Notes under the pieces: model-generated
The model's database searches: none
The model's input: the letters and a program-made list of their open reading frames with translations, nothing else
Told to the model about the DNA's origin: nothing
Made by a program: the position numbers and the translations under genes
Shown here: one piece after another, positions 8,156 through 16,817 of the stretch
Layout: the number at the start of each line of letters is the position of its first letter
Numbering within the stretch: the stretch's first letter is position 1
Origin: Proteus vulgaris
GTDB lineage: Bacteria; Pseudomonadota; Gammaproteobacteria; Enterobacterales; Enterobacteriaceae
NCBI RefSeq assembly: GCF_023100685.1
Contig: NZ_CP090064.1
Span: forward strand, 2,046,001 to 2,110,000
Direction of reading: 5' to 3'
Length of the DNA: 64,000 nt

Positions 8156-8512
8156 TTAAGAATTCATTTGATTAACTAGCCAACGATGAATTATTTGAAC
8201 AATATATATTTGCTCTTCATCCGTTAATTGACGATGTTTTTCTATACCATGCCAGGTTTTTAAACATCCTCGACAACAAGTCGCCGTGGCATGCTGAGCA
8301 ATAAACACAGGATGTCCTCGCATTGGAGTTTGCTTACCATCATTTTTGGGTTCTTCAGCAGCTAAGCGTTTTTGAATAAAATCTAAAGCGTGTTGATCGA
8401 TAGTATCAGGGCCTTTATCAATACAGTATTGTCGCTCTTTTGGCCCTAATTTAAACTTTTGTCGAAAAGTTGATTTGGATAATCTGTTAAATAAAAGATC
8501 TACATTATTCAT
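8156..8512 (-). CDS. DUF4186 family protein
   Basis: A 118-residue soluble protein. The core TIDQHALDFIQKRLA, DGKQTPMRGHPVFIAQHATA and TCCRGCLKTWHGI matches what I remember of the DUF4186 family, whose function is unknown; the paired Cys residues (CCRGC) and several His residues could bind a metal. The ATG at 8512 is preceded by AGGTGG at a suitable distance; the GTG at 8524 lies within that ribosome site and is less likely. It is the first gene to the right of dif. The 8525-8779 stretch beyond it shows no recognisable gene. Confidence 0.78.
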   Translation of the reverse strand: MNNVDLLFNRLSKSTFRQKFKLGPKERQYCIDKGPDTIDQHALDFIQKRLAAEEPKNDGKQTPMRGHPVFIAQHATATCCRGCLKTWHGIEKHRQLTDEEQIYIVQIIHRWLVNQMNS

Positions 8513-8779
8513 TAAATTTTCCACCTAAAACAATGATCGTACGCTTATAGTACATAGCTTACAATGACATATGTTTTAGTTTATTACCCAAACATTGATG
8601 GTAAATAAAATTACTAAATGTGGTTATCTCCTATCACCATGAAGAGAATAAAACGCTTCATTGGATAAGTACCCTTACCTGTTCACTCATCATATATTTC
8701 TGACAAAGTCATCAAAGTAATAGTTGTAGCGTCGAATAATAGATTGTTCAGCACAAACATTCGATCTTTATCAATATTT

Positions 8780-9700
8780 TTATATATTTAGCGTTAGATA
8801 CTCAGAGGTAGAACATGTTTCAATGATCAGTTTTTTAATCTTATCGATAACATCATCATGTTTTCCTCCAATACGATTACCTATCATTAATTCGTAGCAA
8901 GGCATATTAACTGGCGGTTCAAACACGACCATTCCTGTTAATTTAGCAATGGCTAATGCAGCATGAGATGGAATGGTTGTTAATAAATAATTACCTGATA
9001 GCAAAAATGGTACAGCAGAAAAATGTGTCGTAGAAACCTTTATCTTTCGCTTTAGTCCTAATGGTTTTAGTGCCTCATCCACTACCCCCACAAATCCCCC
9101 AGACGACACTAATAAATGAGGATAATCGGCATATTGTTCAATAGTTTGAGGTAATGGATTTTTTTTATCTGTAATGCAAAGATAATTACCTTTGCCTAAA
9201 CGATGTATTTTTATGAGATGAGATGCTATACCGCCGGCAGTTATGGCTAAATCAATTTGATGCTGTAAGAGCATATCCTGTACAACACGCGAGTGTGTTT
9301 GCCGATAAATAACATGAATTCCTGGTAATGCATCATTAATTGTATCTAATAGCTGCTTACCAATCGAAATTTCATAATCATCTGATAATCCAATCGTAAT
9401 GGTTCTTCCTTCAAAATAATTTTTGGGTACAGCATAAGCTACCACTAAACGACATTGACTTAATGCGCTCTCGATTATCGGCGCTAACTCATTAGCGTAT
9501 GGCGAAGGTTTTAACCCCCTTCCTGTTCTTTCAAATAGAGGATCGTGAAAAATAACTCTTAATTTTGATAATGATGCACTAACCGCAGATTGAGTTAAAC
9601 CTAGCCTAATTGCTGCCCTTGTCGCACTACCTTCTTCAAATAGCGCTTCAAATATTTTCATTAAATTTAAATCAACTGACTCGATATCAATTTTATTCAT
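8780..9700 (-). CDS. LysR-family transcriptional regulator
   Basis: A 306-residue LysR-type regulator. The N-terminal winged helix is clear (residues about 10-68: SATRAAIRLGLTQSAVSASL then DPLFERTGRGLKPS), followed by a two-lobed effector-binding domain. The start at 9700 gives a standard N-terminus (ESVDLNLMKIFEAL). It is divergent from the small exported protein at 9864 and the carboxypeptidase at 10245, the usual arrangement of a LysR regulator with its target, so I infer that it controls those two genes. The effector is unknown. Confidence 0.88.
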   Translation of the reverse strand: MNKIDIESVDLNLMKIFEALFEEGSATRAAIRLGLTQSAVSASLSKLRVIFHDPLFERTGRGLKPSPYANELAPIIESALSQCRLVVAYAVPKNYFEGRTITIGLSDDYEISIGKQLLDTINDALPGIHVIYRQTHSRVVQDMLLQHQIDLAITAGGIASHLIKIHRLGKGNYLCITDKKNPLPQTIEQYADYPHLLVSSGGFVGVVDEALKPLGLKRKIKVSTTHFSAVPFLLSGNYLLTTIPSHAALAIAKLTGMVVFEPPVNMPCYELMIGNRIGGKHDDVIDKIKKLIIETCSTSEYLTLNI

Positions 9701-9863
9701 ATTAGATAGTCTCTATTTACTGTTGAAGATTTTAGGCTATATCTTCATCATAATAACAACTTTCACATAGAGATTCATTTTATCTATTATTGAAAAATAT
9801 TTTCATAATAAACAAGTAGTAATGAAATCACTATTTGTTCTAAGTAATAAACAGGAATACGTA

Positions 9864-10232
9864 ATGTACCAATATAAGATATTACTATTATTAATATCTT
9901 TCTCTTGTTGCTTTTTATGCAGTGCTTCATATGCCATGAAGGAAATCACACTGGATTGTATGAATAAAGGGGAAGTTATTATTTTTCATACTAATTACAA
10001 AATCAGCACACTGAAAAATAATAATGAATTTTATGTATCACCAGGCTCGCAAACAAAAATGATAAATGGTGTGAAATATAGCCTATACCCTTTTTTAAAT
10101 GGAGATATGTATATTAATCAAATAGATAATAGCCAGTTTCATCTGATTATGTTTCATGATGGAGAACGTATCCAATGTCAGTCAGTGAAATCTAAAAATA
10201 TCTCGATCACTAACCTTCCCATTGTTAAATAA
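9864..10232 (+). CDS. Small exported protein of unknown function
   Basis: A 122-residue protein with a clear signal peptide (MYQYKILLLLISFSCCFL, cleavage near ASYA). The mature part of about 98 residues has two Cys (TLDCMNKG and RIQCQSVK) that could form a disulfide in the periplasm. The ATG at 9864 has AGGAA at the right distance; the ATG at 9822 lacks a ribosome site and would bury the signal peptide. The stop is 12 bases before the carboxypeptidase gene, so the two are probably co-transcribed and may act together on the cell wall. Family not recognised. Confidence 0.7.
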   Translation: MYQYKILLLLISFSCCFLCSASYAMKEITLDCMNKGEVIIFHTNYKISTLKNNNEFYVSPGSQTKMINGVKYSLYPFLNGDMYINQIDNSQFHLIMFHDGERIQCQSVKSKNISITNLPIVK

Positions 10233-10244
10233 AAACTGAATACT

Positions 10245-11438
10245 ATGAATAAAAAGATAATCACCCCTATAATTGCTATTCCTTTAATCGCCCTAATCTC
10301 TGCCACGACACTTTATGCTAATGAAGAAAAGCCGATTATTTCTGCTGGTAGTTGGGTGCTAATGTCTTATGAAACAGGAGAAATATTAGTTGGACAAGAA
10401 GGGACAAAACATATTGAACCAGCAAGTTTAGTCAAATTAATGACATCATATTTGGTAGCAAAATCAACATCATTAGGTTATATCAAAAATGAAGATGTCG
10501 TTATTATAGATAAAGAAGCATGGGCTTATGCTAATCCCGTTTTAAATGGTTCGCCATTAATGTTTCTTAAGGCTGGTGAACAGGTCGATGTGGCTTCTCT
10601 GAAAAAAGGATTAATGATCCAATCCGCTAATGATGCCGCAATTGCACTCGCGAAGTATATGGCCAATAGTCAAGATGGCTTTGTTGAATTAATGAATAAA
10701 ACCGCCAAAGATATTGGCATGACAAATTCTATTTTTCAAAATGTACATGGATTAAATGCAGGTAATCAATACACTTCTGCCTCAGATATGGCATATTTAG
10801 CCAAACAATTAATTAAAGATTCGCCTAATGATTACCAATTATATAAAGAGGCTACGTTCTCACATAATGGAATTAAGCAGTACAATCGCAATAAACTTTT
10901 ATATCAAAGCAAACTTGATGTTGATGGATTAATAACAGGAACAACATCCTATAATAAATATCATATTGTTTCATCAGCCACAAACAATCATATTAGATAT
11001 ATTGCTGTTGTATTAGATGCAGATTCATCCGCAACAAGATTTAATGAGGCGGATAAATTACTGTCTTGGGGGTTCGATAATTACACTGTTTATAAACCAG
11101 ATCTTACAAATACCATACCTGTGCGAGTTTGGTACGGTGATAAAACAGAAATGCAAGTGACTTATCCCGAAGGTACTGCGATAGATATAAAAAAGAAAGA
11201 TATAGATAAAATAAAAATTAACTTTATATTTAACGATAACTATATTTCAGCCCCTATTAATAAAGGAGATGTTGTTGGCTATGCTGAATTTCTTGTTGAT
11301 GATAAACAAATAGCAACAAAAGAATTAATTTCCACCGAACGTATTGAAAAAGGTAATTTTTTTAATGATATTTGGGGTTTTATCTTGCAAATAATAGATA
11401 AGCTAATTGAAGACATTAAGGTTGTTATCAACTCGTAA
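10245..11438 (+). CDS. PBP5/6-like D-Ala-D-Ala carboxypeptidase with altered KTG motif
   Basis: A 397-residue penicillin-binding protein of the DacA/DacC/DacD type. It has a signal peptide, the transpeptidase-like fold with SLVK at residues 61-64 (nucleophile Ser61, Lys64) and SAN at 127-129, a C-terminal beta domain, and a final amphipathic helix (NDIWGFILQIIDKLIEDIK) like the membrane anchor of PBP5. Such enzymes trim the terminal D-Ala of peptidoglycan stem peptides. Oddly, the third motif reads Ile230-Thr-Gly instead of Lys-Thr-Gly (codon ATA at 10932-10934); the Lys helps bind the substrate carboxylate, so activity may be weak, changed or lost. It follows the small exported gene by 12 bases. 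Probably an accessory paralogue, not the main dacA. Confidence 0.87.
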   Translation: MNKKIITPIIAIPLIALISATTLYANEEKPIISAGSWVLMSYETGEILVGQEGTKHIEPASLVKLMTSYLVAKSTSLGYIKNEDVVIIDKEAWAYANPVLNGSPLMFLKAGEQVDVASLKKGLMIQSANDAAIALAKYMANSQDGFVELMNKTAKDIGMTNSIFQNVHGLNAGNQYTSASDMAYLAKQLIKDSPNDYQLYKEATFSHNGIKQYNRNKLLYQSKLDVDGLITGTTSYNKYHIVSSATNNHIRYIAVVLDADSSATRFNEADKLLSWGFDNYTVYKPDLTNTIPVRVWYGDKTEMQVTYPEGTAIDIKKKDIDKIKINFIFNDNYISAPINKGDVVGYAEFLVDDKQIATKELISTERIEKGNFFNDIWGFILQIIDKLIEDIKVVINS

Positions 11439-11452
11439 AAAATAAAGAATAT

Positions 11453-11494
11453 AATTAAACGGTATTCATCGTGATCTGGCTTTACCGTTTAATT
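11453..11494 (+). terminator. Hairpin after the carboxypeptidase gene, possible terminator
   Basis: AATTAAACGGTA at 11453-11464 is perfectly complementary to TACCGTTTAATT at 11483-11494, loop 18 bases. It starts 15 bases past the stop codon. No long T tract follows, so termination is likely but not certain. Confidence 0.55.
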
Positions 11495-11566
11495 TGAAAA
11501 ATTGAGATTTAGAGGGAAGTAATATTACATAAATTATAAGTTGAAATATTACAAGTAATACCCTCT

Positions 11567-12199
11567 CTATTCTTCTTTATAAATTGAAACAGATGTGAAA
11601 TTTCGAGGGAATTTTTCGTTCATGTTCATCATTTCCGGAAATACCCTAAATTCCAGCCTAATTTTATTATTGGATTTAAATCTAAACCTATAAATGTAAG
11701 ATGGTAAATTTGTTAATTCTTTCAAACGCATTCCATTGGGCGCTTTGATCGCAACATAAGTATCTTCAAAGATACTATCAAAAGCTAAATCGAGTGAGTC
11801 AAAATCATTTTGCTTAAAGTCTGTGATAGTGAAATTATTTATATCTAATGACAAACTGGCATAAATCCACCCTAATTCCCTATTTTTTCTATAAAAATTT
11901 GTGGAAGCAAGTTTATTGTTATAACGCATCCATTTTAAAATTCCCATTTTAGGCTCAACATGAATATATCTACCAAATAGAGGTTCTGCTTCCGTTAATT
12001 CTTTTTCTTTATTCATAACGTTAAGAATTTGAGCAAGGATATCTAAAATAATTTTCCTATCATCAGCCGTAAATTGTTTATTTATGCTTTCGCTCTCTTT
12101 TTGTTGATGGATGGCGAGATCAGATGTATTAGTTTGCTTGGCTCCAACGTTTAACGAAAAAAATAGCATTAGAGTAAAAACACCAAAATTTTTAGTCAT
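11567..12199 (-). CDS. Exported protein of unknown function
   Basis: A 210-residue protein with a signal peptide (MTKNFGVFTLMLFFSLNVGA). The mature part is mixed helix and strand with no Cys and no recognised motif; it is rich in Asn, Phe and Arg. GAGGTAATC precedes the ATG at 12199. It stands alone between convergent and divergent neighbours. I can assign no function beyond a probable periplasmic location. Confidence 0.6.
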   Translation of the reverse strand: MTKNFGVFTLMLFFSLNVGAKQTNTSDLAIHQQKESESINKQFTADDRKIILDILAQILNVMNKEKELTEAEPLFGRYIHVEPKMGILKWMRYNNKLASTNFYRKNRELGWIYASLSLDINNFTITDFKQNDFDSLDLAFDSIFEDTYVAIKAPNGMRLKELTNLPSYIYRFRFKSNNKIRLEFRVFPEMMNMNEKFPRNFTSVSIYKEE

Positions 12200-12529
12200 A
12201 TGATTACCTCTTATACTTCACTAACATATTGGGTGATATTTTTATGATTTATCATAACTAATCATTAAAGGAATAAGTTTCATAACTATATTATAAACAT
12301 AAAAATAAAGAATATTTATTTAAGTGTGAGCCTGTTATCAACTTACTAGTCGGATTTGTTTAATTCTATTGTTAATGACCTAAAAATCACAAAAAAAACA
12401 CGCTAGTGTCAGTTATTTCCTATATTCAATTCAATTAGCCTACTTTACGCTGATACATATATTTAATGTGAAAATAAATATTTATAAACGGAAATTAATT
12501 ATTTTTATTTATATTGTGCGAGGATGAAT
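12200..12529. other. Gene-free AT-rich stretch between divergent genes
   Basis: These 330 bases separate the divergent starts at 12199 and 12530 and must hold both promoters. The sequence is very AT-rich, and I see no hairpin, ORF or known operator that I can defend. Confidence 0.4.
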
Positions 12530-13075
12530 ATGAGAATTGTACTTGCTTTGATCTTGAGTTCAACACTCTTGCTCTCTGGTTGTTCTGCCTTCCTTTTTAG
12601 CTTAGGTAGTAATCCAGAAATGTCACTGAGTAATGTAAAGTTGATGGAAAATACCACTAAACTAAAAGTGCCAGCTATACCGCCAGGAACAAAAGATGGT
12701 GAATATTTACGTTATTATCCAGGTGGGCAATTAAAATATAAGTCATGGGTAACTAAAGGTTGTTATGACCGTTACGTTAATGCTTATTATGAAAATGGTA
12801 AACTACAAATGGTCATACCATTGAAAAATTGTGAAGTTAATGGTGTGGTAAAAAGTTATCAGACTAATGGTAACATATACAGTGAAATCGCTATGCGTAA
12901 TGGCTTACCTCATGGTGCTTTTAAATATTATCATAACACACCTAAAAATAACGTTAATTTGCAGGGATATATGGAGAACAGAGCTCTTATTGGCGTCATT
13001 ACTCAATATGATGAAAACGGAAAAGTTATTAACAAAGGTCAGGTGTTAGATGGTAAGGTTAAAATCTTAAAATAA
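12530..13075 (+). CDS. Lipoprotein with MORN-type (YwqK-like) repeats
   Basis: A 181-residue lipoprotein: signal peptide with lipobox LLSGC, then at least four MORN-variant repeats of the form YY..G.....(GEYLRYYPGGQLKYKS, NAYYENGKLQMVIPL, VKSYQTNGNIYSEIAM, FKYYHNTPKN). Such repeats form extended beta hairpins; YwqK-type proteins have been annotated as antitoxins, but the family is broad and I would not infer toxin neutralisation here. The ATG at 12530 is preferred over 12524 because GCGAGG then lies at normal spacing. A strong terminator follows. No toxin gene adjoins it. Confidence 0.78.
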   Translation: MRIVLALILSSTLLLSGCSAFLFSLGSNPEMSLSNVKLMENTTKLKVPAIPPGTKDGEYLRYYPGGQLKYKSWVTKGCYDRYVNAYYENGKLQMVIPLKNCEVNGVVKSYQTNGNIYSEIAMRNGLPHGAFKYYHNTPKNNVNLQGYMENRALIGVITQYDENGKVINKGQVLDGKVKILK

Positions 13076-13092
13076 TCTAATTTAATTAAGCT

Positions 13093-13128
13093 ACCGGCTT
13101 TTTATTATTAGTGAAAGCCGGTTTTTTG
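13093..13128 (+). terminator. Rho-independent terminator after the MORN lipoprotein gene
   Basis: ACCGGCTTT (13093-13101) pairs with AAAGCCGGT (13114-13122) and is followed by TTTTTG. A textbook intrinsic terminator. Confidence 0.9.
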
Positions 13129-13148
13129 TTTTATAACTCAAATTCGCG

Positions 13149-13853
13149 TTATTCCTTTTTTATATTAAAGTAGAACATCAACGCTTTATAACCTTTCTCG
13201 CTGATAGTCACTTCTCTATATCCTTGATGTCGTGTTAACCACGCTTGCGCTTCTGCATAATGAAGAAAAGCAGTACCAATTTTCCCACCCAAATGAAAAC
13301 GACGTTCACTCCAATCCAAACATGGACAGCAAATATTGTGTGAATGCTTTGCTTGAAATTCAATACCCATATTTTTAAATCGCTCAATACCTAGCGTTGT
13401 AATAGCACGGCCGTCTTCTGTTATCCATTTTTGCTGGCAAAGAGAATCATAAATATTAACGGCCACTTCACCTGCTAAATGATTATAACAAGTTCTTGCT
13501 TTTCTTAGATTTTTCGGCGTTGTGATTTTTGCTTGTGAAATATGGTCAGTTGAAAAGCTCATTAATTTTTCAATAACTTTTGCAATTTCATCGTTAGCTA
13601 ATCGGAAATAACGATATTTACCTTGGGATATTACAGAAATTAGACCACTATTCAGTAATTTTGATAAATGGCTACTGGCTGTAGAAGCAGAAATATCAGC
13701 CACAACACCCAACTCAGTAGCTGTCCACGCCCTTCCATCCATCAATGCACAAAGTATTTTGACTCTAGAAATATCAGATATCGCTGCACCAACAGTAGCT
13801 ATTGCGGATTCTACCGTGTGCTGATATTCCGATTTTATCTCAGATTTAGCCAT
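13149..13853 (-). CDS. ArsR-family transcriptional regulator
   Basis: A 234-residue regulator. Residues about 15-95 form the ArsR-type winged helix (SDISRVKILCALMDGRAWTATELG, then ISASTASSHLSKLLNSGLI and QGKYRYFRL). The C-terminal half has a Cys-rich patch (HNICCPCLDW) that could bind a metal or sense thiols, but it is not the classic ArsR metal site. It lies 77 bases downstream of the ABM-fold gene on the same strand and is probably co-transcribed with it, so it may control that gene. Confidence 0.85.
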   Translation of the reverse strand: MAKSEIKSEYQHTVESAIATVGAAISDISRVKILCALMDGRAWTATELGVVADISASTASSHLSKLLNSGLISVISQGKYRYFRLANDEIAKVIEKLMSFSTDHISQAKITTPKNLRKARTCYNHLAGEVAVNIYDSLCQQKWITEDGRAITTLGIERFKNMGIEFQAKHSHNICCPCLDWSERRFHLGGKIGTAFLHYAEAQAWLTRHQGYREVTISEKGYKALMFYFNIKKE

Positions 13854-13930
13854 TTAAAAATTGAGCCTTTTAGTAGCATGTCATGAATGGTGTAATAACG
13901 TTATTGTAGCAAGATCGGGAGCCTATTTAA

Positions 13931-14245
13931 TTACAGACTTTCTGTATCAAATGAATATTCGCGGGCCAAAGAAGCAATACTAATTTTATAGAAATCGAAA
14001 ATAGACTCTCGACCTTCTTGTTGCGCACTTTTATGTGAAATATTTTTCTTCCATTGCAAAACAGCTTCTTCATTTTCCCACCAAGAAAGTGATAATAATT
14101 TTCCTTCGGTTGATAAACTTTGAAAACGCTCTATTGAAATAAACCCCTCAACATCTGTTAGTAATGGTTTTAAATCGGCAGCTAAAGATAAATAACGATC
14201 CTGTTTTCCTAGTTTAATTTTTACTTCAAATATCACGGCAATCAT
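13931..14245 (-). CDS. Antibiotic-biosynthesis-monooxygenase (ABM) fold protein
   Basis: A 104-residue protein of the dimeric alpha/beta barrel ABM superfamily. MIAVIFEVKIKLGKQDRYLSL opens with the first strand, then VEGFISIERF and LLSLSWWENEEAVLQWKKN match the family pattern. Members include quinol monooxygenases and heme-degrading enzymes, but many have no known substrate. GGAGAGC precedes the ATG. Its neighbour downstream is an ArsR regulator. Confidence 0.82.
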   Translation of the reverse strand: MIAVIFEVKIKLGKQDRYLSLAADLKPLLTDVEGFISIERFQSLSTEGKLLSLSWWENEEAVLQWKKNISHKSAQQEGRESIFDFYKISIASLAREYSFDTESL

Positions 14246-14379
14246 TAGTGCTCTCCTTTATTGGTTTATAGTGAGTGTATTGATAAAAAATAAACAACAC
14301 TTCGCTCATTGTTGAAATGAGAGCAATTATCGATTTGTAAAATAAAGCAGAAAGATACTATGAACATCTTCTGATGAAA

Positions 14380-14778
14380 CTAAATCTTCTGATGTGATTG
14401 ACAAAGTTTTTTCACTAATAATGCTGTTGCACCTCCAATTCCACCTATAACAGTGCCAAGTATTAATAGATAGATAAGTCCTGTATAATTACTTAAATTT
14501 ATTCCCATAAGAGGAATAGTAAACATAATAGCGATAGCAGGAGCTAATGAAGCATGCAGAATGGTTCGTTTATTTATTAAATAACCAGCTAAACAACCAC
14601 AAAAAAATAATAAAACATAAAAGATAATGTTTACAAGATACAGCATTTCCACGCCTGGTTGAGGATCTTTAAATATATAGTTAGTTATAATCTGCAAAAT
14701 ATATCTTGTGAATACAAAAAAAATTATACAAATTACATAGTTAAACCATAATCTATTTTTTAAGGGAACCTTAGCCAT
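14380..14778 (-). CDS. Small polytopic membrane protein, unknown
   Basis: A 132-residue protein with about four hydrophobic helices (residues about 10-32, 42-62, 68-90 and 95-118) and a basic C-terminus. I do not recognise it; small residues dominate the last helix (GTVIGGIGGATALLV). AGAGGA lies eight bases before the ATG at 14778, so this start is preferred to the GTG at 14796. A short direct repeat (ATCTTCTGATG) flanks its stop codon and has no obvious meaning. Confidence 0.6.
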   Translation of the reverse strand: MAKVPLKNRLWFNYVICIIFFVFTRYILQIITNYIFKDPQPGVEMLYLVNIIFYVLLFFCGCLAGYLINKRTILHASLAPAIAIMFTIPLMGINLSNYTGLIYLLILGTVIGGIGGATALLVKKLCQSHQKI

Positions 14779-14884
14779 TTTATCAATCCTCTCCACATAG
14801 ATAAGTGACCATCATCGAGATAGCAAAGACCACTGACTTAAGGTGTACTTAATGCTGTGCCTTGTGGCCGAGGCTCTAAGATAA

Positions 14885-15229
14885 TTAAAGATCCATAAAA
14901 TCATCATGCTCTGAATAATAGTTAAGTGCATTAACTAAATCATCTAATGTTGCAGATGGTTTTTGTTCTAATGCTAAATCAATAACATCCGCAAACTGCT
15001 GACCAGAATATAAATAAACGAGATGATTCATTTGTACAATATTTGGGTAGATTTCGTTATCGCTATCATCAACGTCAGGATAATCTGCAATAAAATACTG
15101 CTGCCCTATTTTTAATTTATCTTCAATATCATCTTCGCCGTATAAACAAAAATTATCATCTCGCGACTCAATTTGTTTCATTGCCAATATAAGATCTGTT
15201 AGGTGGTATTGGTGATCTTTTTGCAACAT
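14885..15229 (-). CDS. Acidic soluble protein, unknown
   Basis: A 114-residue protein rich in Asp, Glu and Tyr (EDDIEDKLKIG, DYPDVDDSDNEIYP). The N-terminal HLTDLILAMKQI and C-terminal TLDDLVNALNYYSEHDDF look helical. Such small acidic proteins are common as immunity or orphan cytoplasmic proteins, but I cannot place it. It begins 51 bases before the terminal stretch of the YdcZ-type gene, on the same strand. Confidence 0.6.
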   Translation of the reverse strand: MLQKDHQYHLTDLILAMKQIESRDDNFCLYGEDDIEDKLKIGQQYFIADYPDVDDSDNEIYPNIVQMNHLVYLYSGQQFADVIDLALEQKPSATLDDLVNALNYYSEHDDFMDL

Positions 15230-15310
15230 ATATAGACTCTCAGTAAATTTAACAGCAAATTATTACTAATAGCGTACAACGTTTATAGAGATCTGCACTA
15301 TAACTTAGTC

Positions 15311-15781
15311 TTATTTTCGTGAGAATTGGACACATAAAACCCCTAAAATAACCAAACCAATCCCTAAGATCTTACTCAATGGAATAGAGTTTTGGCTCAT
15401 ACCAAACCAACCAAATTGTTCAATTAAAGCAGAAATAATCAGTTGCCCTGCAATCACCATCACAAAAAAGGTCGTACTACCAATTTTAGGCACTAGAATT
15501 AAAGCAGACGTTAAATAAAGCATACCTGCAATACCGCCAAACCAGATCCAAATAGGTTGACTAAAAAGCTCAGTGCTGAAATTAGGCTTAGGAACTTTAA
15601 AAATAAATAAGAGTGGAATTAAAACCGCAATACTGATTAACAGCGATATTGCACTTGCCCATAAAGGATGGCCTAATTGGCGTGCTAATATAGCATTACT
15701 GGCGGCTTGAATGGGCACTACTGCACCAGCAAGTAAAGCCAAAGCAGCAAGTAAAAGCCCAGATAATGAAAGTGTTGACAT
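15311..15781 (-). CDS. YdcZ-type (DUF606) DMT-superfamily half-transporter
   Basis: A 156-residue inner-membrane protein with about five helices. AGAVVPIQAASNAILARQLGHPLWASAIS and the GxIAGMLYLTSAL and FGWFGM elements match the YdcZ/DUF606 family of small EamA-like proteins, which likely work as dimers. The substrate is unknown. The gene is divergent from a LysR regulator at 15884 that probably controls it. A similar LysR/DUF606 arrangement occurs at 55196-57107. Confidence 0.85.
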   Translation of the reverse strand: MSTLSLSGLLLAALALLAGAVVPIQAASNAILARQLGHPLWASAISLLISIAVLIPLLFIFKVPKPNFSTELFSQPIWIWFGGIAGMLYLTSALILVPKIGSTTFFVMVIAGQLIISALIEQFGWFGMSQNSIPLSKILGIGLVILGVLCVQFSRK

Positions 15782-15883
15782 AATAACCTCTTAATTAATT
15801 ACGGATGAAAATAAATTAAGGGGATGTTAATCAATGATGTTATTTTGAGGAAATGAACAATTTTATAAGGCACTATTCGTGAT

Positions 15884-16783
15884 ATGAATAATTTACGGAA
15901 ACTAGATTTAAATCAATTGGTTACTCTTTTTTATCTATTACGAGAACGCCATGTGAGTCGTGCAGCAGAGCGATTACATAAAAGTCAGCCAACGGTAAGC
16001 CATACTCTCAATAACTTAAGAGAGTTATTTCAAGATCCGCTTTTAGTGAGAAAAAATGGGCAATATCAATTAACCAGTAAAGCGGAATCACTTTATCAAC
16101 CGCTGACTCAAGCATTGGAACAACTCGATAATCTTATTGCACAACAAGACTTTCAGCCGAAGGATTGTAAAAGACGATTTAATATTGCGATGTCTGATTA
16201 TGGTGCAACGCTAATTTCAACCAAGTTAATTCATTATTTACATACTCATGCACCTGATGTTGATTTAAAAATTTGGCACAGTAGCCGAGAAGAAATGCAA
16301 AGTAAGCTAAATGAAGGAAGTTTAGATTTAGCATTTGGGGTGTTTAATATTTTCGATAATACATTACGTTCAAAATCTATTTTTACTGATAAAATGGTCA
16401 GTGTGGTCGATAAAACGGTGTATCCCGAAAAAACAATAAATCTAACAGAATGGCTGTTATCACCCCATATTTTAGTCAGTATGAAACCGTTCGATGCCAA
16501 TGAAATAGACCATCAACTTCAATTAATACATCAACAACGCCGCATTGCGGTTACAGTACCTTATTGGCAAATTGCTCCTCAATTATTAGAAAATACCGAT
16601 TTAATATTAACTATTGCTGAAAAAGCGATCCCTCAAGATATGCGCCAGAAATTTTCTATATTTGCCCCTCCCATTGATATTCCCGAATTAGAATTTCAGA
16701 TGATCTGGCATCAACGTAGTGATAATGACAATGCGCTTAATTGGTTAAGAAATACCATTGTGGCGCTTTTAAAAGAAGAATAA
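15884..16783 (+). CDS. LysR-family transcriptional regulator
   Basis: A 299-residue LysR-type regulator. N-terminal helix-turn-helix: RHVSRAAERLHKSQPTVSHT, then DPLLVRKNGQYQLT. The C-terminal substrate-binding-like domain is complete (SDYGATLISTKLI onward). It is divergent from the YdcZ-type gene and shares about 100 bases of promoter with it. Its stop is 34 bases from that of the convergent propeller gene at 16818, with no clear terminator between them. Confidence 0.9.
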   Translation: MNNLRKLDLNQLVTLFYLLRERHVSRAAERLHKSQPTVSHTLNNLRELFQDPLLVRKNGQYQLTSKAESLYQPLTQALEQLDNLIAQQDFQPKDCKRRFNIAMSDYGATLISTKLIHYLHTHAPDVDLKIWHSSREEMQSKLNEGSLDLAFGVFNIFDNTLRSKSIFTDKMVSVVDKTVYPEKTINLTEWLLSPHILVSMKPFDANEIDHQLQLIHQQRRIAVTVPYWQIAPQLLENTDLILTIAEKAIPQDMRQKFSIFAPPIDIPELEFQMIWHQRSDNDNALNWLRNTIVALLKEE

Positions 16784-16817
16784 AAAATCAAATTCTTCTT
16801 TTGGTTGGTCTTTATTT

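Noticed and set aside
12530..13075. The MORN-type lipoprotein as an antitoxin
   Set aside because: YwqK-type naming rests on other species, and no toxin gene adjoins it.
14366..14400. Direct repeat ATCTTCTGATG around the stop at 14380
   Set aside because: Two short copies only, without target-site or element ends; no support for a mobile element or CRISPR-like array.
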